Assembly (NCBI GenBank): GCA_031422335.1 | Contig: JANOQW010000013.1 | Coordinates: forward strand, 80,342 to 144,341 | Direction: 5' to 3' | DNA length: 64,000 nt | DNA from: Methylotenera_A sp031422335 | Lineage (GTDB): Bacteria; Pseudomonadota; Gammaproteobacteria; Burkholderiales; Methylophilaceae | Shown: positions 26,749-34,651 of the stretch, one piece after another | Layout: the number at the start of each line of letters is the position of its first letter | Numbering within the stretch: the stretch's first letter is position 1 | Program-made: the position numbers and the translations under genes | The notes under the pieces: model-generated | Seen by the model: the letters and a program-made list of their open reading frames with translations, nothing else | What the model was told of the DNA's origin: nothing | Database searches by the model: none

Positions 26749-27636
26749 ATGTTTCAACAAGCAACATTGCCAGTAAGGATAAGTGATGGGGTTTACTTAA
26801 ATGTAAAAGATGCGCAAGCATTTGGAGAATCTCTGAGCGGCAACTACTGCTTTGCTGAGCCATTTCCTCATGTAGTTATTGATAATTTTTTGCCTGAAGA
26901 GGTGATAGATAAAATTTATGATAACTTTCCAATTGATAAACTAGAGGGTGATGTAGTGTTTGAGCTTGGTTATGCAGGTTTGCATAAAAGGCAAGTTCAG
27001 CCTGCTGACTGCAATGGCTTTACTCGCGAAGTGTTTGGTTTTTTTAACTCAGCGCCTATTGTGCAGTTCTTAGAATCACTGACGACTATTCCATCTCTAA
27101 TTCCTGACCCACATTTTGTCGGGGGCGGGTTCCATGAAACTTCTGCTGGGGGAAAGTTAGGTATACACGCAGACTTTAGAATCAATGAAGCACTGCATTT
27201 AAATAGACGAATTAATATGATTATTTATTTAAATCAAGACTGGGATGAAGCTTATGGTGGAAAGTTAGAGCTTTGGGATAAGGCCATGAAAGACAAAGTG
27301 CACAGTATTGCACCTGTTTATAATCGATGCGTTATTTTCAATACGGATGCTGATAGTTTTCATGGGCATCCAGACCCGCTTATGACGCCGGAAGGGGTTA
27401 CAAGAAAATCGCTCGCACTCTATTATTACACGGCATCAAAGCGTATTTATGAAGATTCAGTATCGCACTCGACAATGTATAAAGCCAGGGCAAGCGATGA
27501 TGCAGCCACCAAAAAAGAGGTGAATAGATTAACTTTTGATAATTATTTAAAAGACTTAACACCGCCTGTTTTTTACAGGGTTTTTAGAAGAGTCAATGAT
27601 AAATTGAGCGCGTTATTAAGTAACCTCTTTCAATAA
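26749..27636 (+). CDS. 2OG-Fe(II) oxygenase, prolyl 4-hydroxylase type
   Basis: Non-haem iron, 2-oxoglutarate-dependent dioxygenase. The iron ligands are H140 and D142 in 'GIHADF' and H205 in 'SFHGHP', and R219 (TRKSLALYYY) would hold 2-oxoglutarate. 295 residues, with the double-stranded beta-helix at about 120-235. Members near polysaccharide genes are common but their substrates are mostly unknown; hydroxylation of a sugar, lipid or surface protein are all possible. It has its own short upstream gap with an inverted repeat, and AAAGGGATT lies before its ATG. Confidence 0.87.
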   Translation: MFQQATLPVRISDGVYLNVKDAQAFGESLSGNYCFAEPFPHVVIDNFLPEEVIDKIYDNFPIDKLEGDVVFELGYAGLHKRQVQPADCNGFTREVFGFFNSAPIVQFLESLTTIPSLIPDPHFVGGGFHETSAGGKLGIHADFRINEALHLNRRINMIIYLNQDWDEAYGGKLELWDKAMKDKVHSIAPVYNRCVIFNTDADSFHGHPDPLMTPEGVTRKSLALYYYTASKRIYEDSVSHSTMYKARASDDAATKKEVNRLTFDNYLKDLTPPVFYRVFRRVNDKLSALLSNLFQ

Positions 27637-27691
27637 TATGTGGAAATAAAGTGCAGATGCCTCAATTGTTTCTGTTTCATAAGAGTTTAGC

Positions 27692-28636
27692 GTGCTAGTT
27701 TCAGTAATATTGGTCAGTTACAACACTGCTCAAATGAGTGTGCAAGTACTTAACAGCCTGTTTGCATCGATAGGTAATGTTGAGTTAGAGGTTTTTGTTG
27801 TCGATAATGCGTCTAAAGATGATTCTATAGAGTTAATCAAAAAAAATTATCCTGACATTACTTTAATTGAAAATAAAACCAATGTTGGCTTTGGGCGTGC
27901 AAATAATCAAGTATTAGATAAGCTTAAAGGTGAATATGTATTGTTGCTAAACACTGACGCGTTTGTGCAAACAGATACTTTAAGCAAAACATTACAACAC
28001 ATACAAGCTCATCCAACATGCGGCGTATTGGGAGTTAAATTGTTAGGTCGTGACGGTGGATTACAGGCTTCGTGCCGTTACTTTCCTACTCCATTTAATA
28101 TATTTGCTTCTAGGCTAGGTTTAAATCGATTTTTATCAGGTATTAAGCTGGTTGATGACGTCAATTGGGACCCAAGCAAAACACAAGCTTGCGATTGGGT
28201 GCCCGGCTGCTATTACTTGGTTCGTAAGCAGGTGATTGAACAAGTTGGGTTGTTTGACCCCCTATATTTTTTATACTGCGAAGAAGTGGATCATTGCTAT
28301 GCTGCTAAAAAAGCTGGCTGGGAGGTTACATATTTCGCTGATGCTTCAGTAGTGCACATCGGTGGTGAGAGTGCAAAATATGACAATACAATCGAGCAAA
28401 AAAGTAGGCAGATTAACCAGCTGCGCGTTGAAAGTGAGTTATTATACTTTAGAAAAAATCATGGCATATTTGGTGTCTTAAGTCACATTTTTCTTACTCA
28501 CTTGGCAGATGTGTATGACTTGTTTAAATACATAATCCGTATGCAGTTCTCTCGCTTAGCCACAACTTTTAAAAACTCCATATTGTTATGGCAAGTATTT
28601 TTTCGTACAGGTTTTGCTAAGCAATCTACACGCTAA
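27692..28636 (+). CDS. Glycosyltransferase family 2 (rhamnosyltransferase-like)
   Basis: GT-A glycosyltransferase of the WcaE/rhamnosyltransferase-like type: VSVILVSYNTAQMS at the start, VVDNASKDDS, NTNVGFGRANNQ, then LLLNTDAFV in the DXD position and WVPGCYYLVRKQVIEQVGLFDP as the acceptor-loop signature, with FLYCEEVDHCYAAKKAGW containing the general-base region. Adds a sugar to the growing lipid-linked repeat. GTG start at 27692. The next gene begins 6 bases after its stop. Confidence 0.88.
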   Translation: MLVSVILVSYNTAQMSVQVLNSLFASIGNVELEVFVVDNASKDDSIELIKKNYPDITLIENKTNVGFGRANNQVLDKLKGEYVLLLNTDAFVQTDTLSKTLQHIQAHPTCGVLGVKLLGRDGGLQASCRYFPTPFNIFASRLGLNRFLSGIKLVDDVNWDPSKTQACDWVPGCYYLVRKQVIEQVGLFDPLYFLYCEEVDHCYAAKKAGWEVTYFADASVVHIGGESAKYDNTIEQKSRQINQLRVESELLYFRKNHGIFGVLSHIFLTHLADVYDLFKYIIRMQFSRLATTFKNSILLWQVFFRTGFAKQSTR

Positions 28637-28642
28637 ATTAGT

Positions 28643-29623
28643 ATGTCAAATTTAGGGGTAGTCATTATTGGCAGGAACGAAGGCGAACGATTAATTCGCT
28701 GTATTCAATCACTTCACGCATATATACCTGTTAGTGTTTATGTAGACTCAGCATCTACTGACAACTCACTCAAATCTGCAAAAAAACTGGGTGTGCATGC
28801 AATTGTCCTAGATATGTCAACACCATTTACTGCTGCCCGTGCAAGAAATGCAGGGTTCGAAGCCTTATTGAACCTGTTTCCTCACATTGAACTTGTGCAG
28901 TTTGTTGATGGTGATTGTGAACTGCTGCATGGTTGGCTCGAGGCGGGTGTAGAGTTTTTACAACAAAATCCTGGTGTAGCGGTGGTAAGTGGCGTGTTAA
29001 GCGAAAGGTTTCCACAAAAAACCATTTACAATATGTTATGTGATTTAGAGTGGAAAATGCCAACAGGCAATGTTAAAGCTTGTGGTGGTAATGCAATGAT
29101 GCGTGTCAGTGCCTTTAAAGCTGCAGGCGGGTTTTTAGAAACAATTATTGCGGGAGAAGAACCTGAGCTGTGCGTAAGGTTAAGAGGGCAAGGCTGGAAG
29201 ATATGGCACATTAATGTGCGCATGATGTTGCATGATGCAAATATGACGACTTTTATACAATGGTGGACACGTACGATGCGAGCTGGGTATGCATTTGCAG
29301 AAGGTAGGCATATGCATGGTTTGGCACCAGAATTTCATTGGGTGGCTGAATCTAAGCGGGCTTTATGCTGGGGCTTATATTTTCCCCTTAGCATTTTGTT
29401 TTTATTAGTTGTTAAGCCAGTATTGGGTTTTCTATTGTTATTAGTTTATCCTCTACAAATGCTGCGATTGGTACTAAAAAGTCGGCTACCATTTAAAGTG
29501 GCTAGTTTACAAGCTATTTTTCACACGATTGGAAAGTTTGCTGAAGCGCTAGGACAGCTTAAGTTTTTTTATAATCGTTGGCAAAAAAAATCAACTCAAC
29601 TCATTGAATATAAGAAAAAATAA
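28643..29623 (+). CDS. Glycosyltransferase family 2 with C-terminal membrane segment
   Basis: GT2 enzyme: LGVVIIGRNEGERLIRCI, then YVDSASTDNS, FVDGDCEL as the DXD-type motif, and an acceptor-binding CGGNAMMRVSAFKAAGGF followed by AGEEPELCVRLRGQGW. A hydrophobic stretch at about 245-280 should anchor it in the inner membrane. 326 residues. Part of a run of tightly spaced transferase genes; sugar specificity is unknown. Confidence 0.87.
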   Translation: MSNLGVVIIGRNEGERLIRCIQSLHAYIPVSVYVDSASTDNSLKSAKKLGVHAIVLDMSTPFTAARARNAGFEALLNLFPHIELVQFVDGDCELLHGWLEAGVEFLQQNPGVAVVSGVLSERFPQKTIYNMLCDLEWKMPTGNVKACGGNAMMRVSAFKAAGGFLETIIAGEEPELCVRLRGQGWKIWHINVRMMLHDANMTTFIQWWTRTMRAGYAFAEGRHMHGLAPEFHWVAESKRALCWGLYFPLSILFLLVVKPVLGFLLLLVYPLQMLRLVLKSRLPFKVASLQAIFHTIGKFAEALGQLKFFYNRWQKKSTQLIEYKKK

Positions 29624-29640
29624 AGTCAAACTCACCATTC

Positions 29641-30207
29641 ATGAATAAACAACCTATATCTATCACCACGCCAGATTGGTCGCGTGAGAAAAAAGCTTTT
29701 TTTGCTTGGGACCCATCACGCTCTTTATTGGCTTGCATTCGTAGCTACCAAGCCGCAAGTCAGTCAAGATATCTGTTTAGATCTATTACAAAAAAAATTG
29801 CCGTGTTAAGACATGCTTTTTGGAGTGTTATCACTGGCGCGGAGATCCCAATCAATACACAAATTGGCGGAGGCTTATTGATACCGCATCCTAGCGGTAT
29901 CGTAATCCATGCAGATGCGATAATTGGTGTGAATTGTCTTATTTTTCAACAAGTGACGATTGGTACAAAAGACGGGTCAAAAACACCTATTTTAGCTGGG
30001 CATATAGATATTGGGGCTGGAGCAAAACTAATTGGCGAAATATATATTGGGCCTCATGTAAAGATTGGCGCAAATGCTGTTGTGTTAATTGATGTCCCAG
30101 CCAATACTTCAGCAGTTGGCATACCTGCGAGAGTTGTAAAAAAAAATGAACATCAGTTACTTAATCAATCAATATCCAAAAGTAAGTCACAGCTTTATAA
30201 GGCGTGA
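29641..30207 (+). CDS. Serine-acetyltransferase-like hexapeptide acyltransferase
   Basis: A 188-residue enzyme of the serine O-acetyltransferase (CysE) branch of the left-handed beta-helix acyltransferases. GAEIPINTQIGGGLLIPHPSG and IGVNCLIFQQVTIG are typical, with the histidine of 'IPHPSGIVIHA' near the CysE catalytic site. It is shorter at the N-terminus than housekeeping CysE (about 260). Enzymes like this in eps clusters probably acetylate sugar residues. Its 3' end overlaps the next gene by 62 bases. Confidence 0.85.
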   Translation: MNKQPISITTPDWSREKKAFFAWDPSRSLLACIRSYQAASQSRYLFRSITKKIAVLRHAFWSVITGAEIPINTQIGGGLLIPHPSGIVIHADAIIGVNCLIFQQVTIGTKDGSKTPILAGHIDIGAGAKLIGEIYIGPHVKIGANAVVLIDVPANTSAVGIPARVVKKNEHQLLNQSISKSKSQLYKA

Positions 30208-31351
30208 GATTTTAGCTTTAGAGCGCCAAGGCTTTAAAGTGCAGCGTATTGCTTTGCGTGGCTGGAATGAGCAACTTGTTGATTTGCAAGATATTGACGA
30301 GCGCACCAAAACGCATTATGTTATGCGTGCTGGGCTTAATTCTTTAGTACTTGCTGTACTAAGTACGCAATTAGCTTCGCCTAAGCGCTTTTATGTTGCC
30401 TTTAAATGTATGTTTCAGTTGGCACGCCAATCAGATAAATCGTTGCTTTATCACCTAATATATCTAGCAGAAGCTTGCAAATGTCTATCCTGGCTAGAAG
30501 CGCATCAAAGCCAGCATGTCCATGCACATTTTGGTACAAACTCTGCAGAAATCGCCATGTTAGCGAGCGTGCTTTCGGATGTGCCTTATAGCTTTACGGT
30601 GCACGGTCCTGAGGAGTTTGATAAACCGCTAGCGCTAGGCTTAAGTAAAACAGTTAGCTTAGCTAAATTCGTTGTTGCAATTAGCTCGTTCGGGCGCAGT
30701 CAGCTTTATCGTTGGGCTGACTTTGCTGATTGGCCTAAAATAAAAGTGGTGCATTGTGGACTAGAGGCAGGTTTTTATAATGTGCCAGCAAAAGCTATCC
30801 CTGTAAAACCTAGTTTAGTCTGTGTAGGCAGGTTGTGTGAGCAAAAAGGTCAAATGCTGTTGGTTGAAGCAGCAAAACAATTGAGAGATGATGGTATTGA
30901 GTTTGAGTTGGTATTGGCTGGAGATGGGGAAATGCGGGCTGATGTTGAAAATTTAATCATTAAATATGCATTACAGAACCAAATTAAAATTACTGGCTGG
31001 ATAAGTAGCGAAGCGGTGAGGGCACATATTTTGGATGCAAAGGCATTAGTATTACCTAGTTTTGGCGAAGGATTGCCAGTGGTGATTATGGAGGCTATGT
31101 CACTGCATCGACCTGTGATTTCTACTTATATTGCGGGCATTCCAGAGCTGGTAAAGCCTGGCGAAAATGGCTGGCTATGCGTGGCGGGTGATGTTGGCGA
31201 TTTAACGCGTGCCATGCGCGAGGCTTTGAGCACGTCTTTGGCAGACTTGCAAACAATGGGCGATGCGGCTTTTAAGCGCGTGATTCAACAACATAACATA
31301 GACATAGAAGCCGCAAAACTTGCAACACATATCAAGGCAACCAGCAATTGA
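30146..31351 (+). CDS. Glycosyltransferase family 4 (colanic-acid type)
   Basis: GT-B glycosyltransferase of 401 residues. The N-terminus 'SYLINQYPKVSHSFIRREI' is a well-known start of colanic acid and exopolysaccharide GT4 enzymes (WcaL/AmsK-like), so the ATG at 30146 is right even though it lies 62 bases inside the upstream gene. HVHAHFGTNSAEIAM and the C-terminal SFGEGLPVVIMEAM with the E-x7-E pair confirm the family. It ends in a TTGA overlap with the next gene. Confidence 0.9.
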   Translation: MNISYLINQYPKVSHSFIRREILALERQGFKVQRIALRGWNEQLVDLQDIDERTKTHYVMRAGLNSLVLAVLSTQLASPKRFYVAFKCMFQLARQSDKSLLYHLIYLAEACKCLSWLEAHQSQHVHAHFGTNSAEIAMLASVLSDVPYSFTVHGPEEFDKPLALGLSKTVSLAKFVVAISSFGRSQLYRWADFADWPKIKVVHCGLEAGFYNVPAKAIPVKPSLVCVGRLCEQKGQMLLVEAAKQLRDDGIEFELVLAGDGEMRADVENLIIKYALQNQIKITGWISSEAVRAHILDAKALVLPSFGEGLPVVIMEAMSLHRPVISTYIAGIPELVKPGENGWLCVAGDVGDLTRAMREALSTSLADLQTMGDAAFKRVIQQHNIDIEAAKLATHIKATSN

Positions 31352-32517
31352 TAGCGATAGATATTGCTTTAGCGTTGATTACCGTATTTTTGTTGTTGCC
31401 AGTCTTGTTTTTTTTAATACAAACGCTAGCAGCAATATTTCTAGTTAAATCATCAAAATCGACACAATCTTTAACTAGGCCTGTGCTTACAGTATTAATG
31501 CCTGCGCACAACGAGGCTTTAGTCATAACAGAAGCCATACAATCTATCTTGCCGCAGTTAGCAATAAGTGATCGGCTATTAGTGGTTGCAGATAACTGTA
31601 ATGATGGAACTGCGGCGATTGCAAAAAATCTCGGCGCTGATGTGATTGAGCGCAGCCATGAAAAGAAACGTGCTAAAGGCTACGCGCTAGACTTTGGTTT
31701 GCAATATCTTAAGCATAATCCGCCAAAAATTGTGGTAATTGTGGATGCTGATTGTATTGTGGAACTAGGCGTGTTAGACAAATTGGCGTGTGCTTGTCAA
31801 GCAAACCAGCGCCCTGTGCAAGCTTTGTATCTAATGCAATCGCAATCTAATCCCAGTTTAAAAGCACGCATAGCGCAGTTTGCTTGGGTGGTTAAAAATA
31901 AAGTACGGCCACTCGGTTTAAAAGCATTGGGCATGCCTTGCCAGTTAATGGGTACAGGGATGGCGTTTTTATGGGATGACATTATTCAATCCAATCTGGC
32001 CAGCGGTCATATTGTAGAGGACATGAAATTGGGCGTGGATTTAACGCGCGCGCGCAAAGCACCATTTTTTTTACCTGATGCATTGGTGACTAGTGTGTTT
32101 CCACCCACTGTGGCAGGGACGAATTCTCAACGTGCAAGATGGGAACATGGTCACTTAAGCGTCATTATCTACGAGGTGCCAAGTTTATTTTATGAGGCAA
32201 TTAAAACTAAAAATAGCCAAATGCTAGCGCTGGCTTGCGATTTGCTAATACCGCCATTAGCGGTACTCAGTTTGTTATGTGCGGCATGCTTTTTGCTCAG
32301 TTTATTATTAACTAGCCAACCAGCCTTGCTAATTGCTTCAATATTGTTGATTACTATGGCGGGCGCTGTTATGTTGGCATGGAGTAGTTTTGGGCGTGAT
32401 ATTATTAGTTTTAAGCAGTTATGTTATGCGCCGATTTATGCATTCTTTAAAATACCACTTTATATAAAATTTTTCATTAATCGCCAAGTCGAGTGGGTGC
32501 GCTCAAAGCGCGATTAA
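31348..32517 (+). CDS. Membrane glycosyltransferase family 2 (processive-type motifs)
   Basis: GT2 enzyme with an N-terminal membrane helix (about 5-30) and two to three C-terminal helices (about 300-380). It has VLMPAHNEAL, VVADNCNDGT, VDADC in the DXD site, the acid EDM (about residue 228) and QRARW, the QxxRW motif seen in cellulose- and hyaluronan-synthase-like enzymes and in some single-addition ones. TTG start in a TTGA overlap with the preceding gene. It could act in chain growth or in adding a side sugar. Confidence 0.86.
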   Translation: MIAIDIALALITVFLLLPVLFFLIQTLAAIFLVKSSKSTQSLTRPVLTVLMPAHNEALVITEAIQSILPQLAISDRLLVVADNCNDGTAAIAKNLGADVIERSHEKKRAKGYALDFGLQYLKHNPPKIVVIVDADCIVELGVLDKLACACQANQRPVQALYLMQSQSNPSLKARIAQFAWVVKNKVRPLGLKALGMPCQLMGTGMAFLWDDIIQSNLASGHIVEDMKLGVDLTRARKAPFFLPDALVTSVFPPTVAGTNSQRARWEHGHLSVIIYEVPSLFYEAIKTKNSQMLALACDLLIPPLAVLSLLCAACFLLSLLLTSQPALLIASILLITMAGAVMLAWSSFGRDIISFKQLCYAPIYAFFKIPLYIKFFINRQVEWVRSKRD

Positions 32518-32530
32518 TTTAAGGGATTGC

Positions 32531-33325
32531 ATGACAAGTTTAGATACTAACTTAAGCGCTATTAACAGGCGGGTGACGTTATTCGGTGTGGAAATCGATT
32601 TATACTCTATGTCTGAAACCGTTGACATTATCATGCAATGGTTACGTCAACCGGAAAAAAACTGCAAGTTTGTGGTCACGCCCAATGTAGATCACATCGT
32701 CAAAGTGCAGGTGGATATTGGCTTGCAGGCCGCCTATAAGCAAGCTGCATTGGTGGTAACAGATGGTAAACCAGTGGTGTGGGCAGCTAGTCTGCTGGGG
32801 CTAAACATTCCTGGTACTGTACCAGGCAGTGATTTAGTACCCGCTATTTTTGATGTGGCTCAGGCCAGCAAAACGCCAATAAAAGTATTTTTGCTTGGCG
32901 CAATGCCAGGGGTTGCAGATCGCGCGAAAGAAAATATTCTTGAAAAGTGGCCCATTGTGAAGGTGGTGGGCACATTAAGCCCAAATTTTGGCTTTGACAA
33001 AAAACCAAAAGAGTCACAAGCTATTTGTGACGCTGTAAATAACAGTGATGCAGATTTGCTAGTGCTGGGGTTGGGTGCGCCCAAACAAGAGTTATGGGTG
33101 ACACAATATGCCCCACATATCCAAGTAAAAGTGGCTTTGTGCGTTGGCGCAACCATTGATTTTTTGGCAGGGGAAAAAGCGCGTGCACCGTTGTGGATGC
33201 GCAAAGTGGGCTTAGAATGGCTTCACCGCATGTTTTCCGAGCCTAGACGATTGGCTAAGCGCTATTTAATTGACGCTGTAGTGTTTCCAAGGTTAATTTT
33301 AAAAGAATGGCTACTGCATCGATAA
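32531..33325 (+). CDS. WecG/TagA/CpsF-family glycosyltransferase
   Basis: A 264-residue glycosyltransferase of the WecG/TagA fold (GT26). FVVTPNVDHIVKVQ, VTDGKPVVWAASLLG, FLLGAMPGVADRAKENI and the diagnostic LGAPKQELW are present in order. The family includes UDP-ManNAcA and UDP-glucuronic or glucose transferases in exopolysaccharide synthesis, for example GumM. It is the last intact gene of the eps run; a broken gene follows. Confidence 0.92.
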   Translation: MTSLDTNLSAINRRVTLFGVEIDLYSMSETVDIIMQWLRQPEKNCKFVVTPNVDHIVKVQVDIGLQAAYKQAALVVTDGKPVVWAASLLGLNIPGTVPGSDLVPAIFDVAQASKTPIKVFLLGAMPGVADRAKENILEKWPIVKVVGTLSPNFGFDKKPKESQAICDAVNNSDADLLVLGLGAPKQELWVTQYAPHIQVKVALCVGATIDFLAGEKARAPLWMRKVGLEWLHRMFSEPRRLAKRYLIDAVVFPRLILKEWLLHR

Positions 33326-33338
33326 AAGCGTATATAAA

Positions 33339-34414
33339 ATGAAAGTAAGTGCAACGATAACGCTATTATTACTCACATCCCATGTTAGCGAATGACGTAG
33401 TGATAGAAGAGACTTTTTCGCCAACAAATGAAGTGCCAATAGTTGAAAGTTTAACGCAAAATCAAACTACTGCCATACAAGCTGAGGACGTTGTGGTGGT
33501 GGTAAATGAACAGGATGCTAATACTTGCTAGCTGGCGACTATTACCTAAATGCAAGAAATATTCCCTCAAAAAATTTAATTAAAGTCAGTATCCCACTTG
33601 GCATTAAAGTGCTTAGCGAAGAACAATTTAAACCTGTGCGCGATAAATTTTATGCTGATTTGAGGCCAAACATTCAGGTGATTGTATCGATGTGGACAAC
33701 GCCTTATGCGGTGCGCTGCAACTAAATTACCCCAGCAGTGACCTTAGGATGCGATCCCAAGGTCTGCAGTAGAGGCTGTGAGGTGGGCTAAAGAACCCTT
33801 ACTTTAACAGCACCTCACGTAGTCATACACATGATTTTAATATGCGTATATCAATGTTGTTACCTACGAACTTCATTGATTTGGCAAAAAATTTGATTGA
33901 TAAGGGCGTGCTAAGCGCATTTAAAACTAACGAGGCAACTGCTTATTTTTTTAAAACGAAAGATAAAACGAGAAGCCAGCCTAGAGAAAGGTTTTACCCG
34001 CCAGATTTAACTAAACTAGAGCAAAAAAAGCTGTCTTTTCGCACCATTAATGCAGATAGCATTGAAGATAAAAAAGATATTATGTTTTACTTTACTGGTA
34101 CTAAGTTTGTAAAAGGGCTGGAAACACTTAGCTTTTTACCAGGCGCAGTGGCTGATCATCTTACTTCTGGCGGCGGTATGCTGTATAACCAAATGCAGAT
34201 GTCTAGCTTAAAATGGCGAGAAGTGGGCGCTACGGGCAGTTACGGCGCAGTATCTGAGCCATGTAATTTTTGGCAGAAAATTCCTAATCCGCAAGTGTTA
34301 ATATACAATTATTTGCAAGGACAGACACAGATGGAGGCGTATTGGAAAAGTGTGTACTGGCCGCATCAGGGCTTGTTCATTGGCGAACCTCTAGCAGCAC
34401 CTTATCAAAACTAA
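33339..34414 (+). pseudogene. Decayed TIGR03790-family (exosortase-associated) gene
   Basis: The pieces read in three frames join into one protein-like sequence. An N-terminal signal-like MKVSATITLLLLTSHV (from 33339) is broken. NDVVIEETF to VVVVNEQDAN (about 33390-33525) comes next in another frame. DYYLNARNIPSKNLIKVSIP to WTTPYAVRCN (33525-33722) is in a third. A TAA interrupts it, and AVTLGCDPKVCSRGC continues in the same frame. Finally NPYFNSTS through EAYWKSVYWPHQGLFIGEP (to 34414) lies in a further shifted frame. These blocks agree in order with what I recall of TIGR03790, a family of unknown function found only in exosortase-bearing genomes. I count at least three frameshifts and one nonsense codon, where TCA to TAA would restore 'CNSIT'. 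Confidence 0.8.
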
Positions 34415-34497
34415 GCCCTGCGTCCAGTTGCTCGATATGCTACCTCACTCAAGCCAAAATGCGTTAATTGGATAGATTTGAATCATTTTTGCAGAAA

Positions 34498-34513
34498 TGG
34501 CCTAGTTTTTGCT
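34498..34513 (+). promoter_or_regulatory. Sigma-54-like promoter of prsT
   Basis: TGGCCTAGTTTTTGCT has the invariant GG (34499-34500) and GC (34511-34512) exactly 10 bases apart and a TTGC core, as in the consensus TGGCAC-N5-TTGC. Transcription would begin near 34524, about 130 bases before prsT, on the palindrome CCCATATGGG (34523-34532). PEP-CTERM systems are reported to be controlled through PrsK/PrsR and RpoN, which fits this site. The remaining gap 34415-34651 holds nothing else gene-like. Confidence 0.5.
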
Positions 34514-34651
34514 CCCTACTAGCCCATATGGGTTGTTAGTCCCCAAATGTTCAAATTTTGCTGATAAACTGATACTCTAGTACATAAAATACTGTTTTAA
34601 TTTGATGCATAAAATGCTGCACTACTACGAATTTATTTGAGAAATTAAACC

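Noticed and set aside
33525..33725. Open frame of 66 codons that could be a separate gene
   Set aside because: It continues the broken TIGR03790-like protein from both sides and its TTG start falls within conserved text.
33842..34414. Open frame of 190 codons as an intact gene
   Set aside because: Upstream residues NPYFNSTS and SHTHDFN in the same frame belong to the family too and are cut off from the rest by a frameshift, so it is the tail of the pseudogene.
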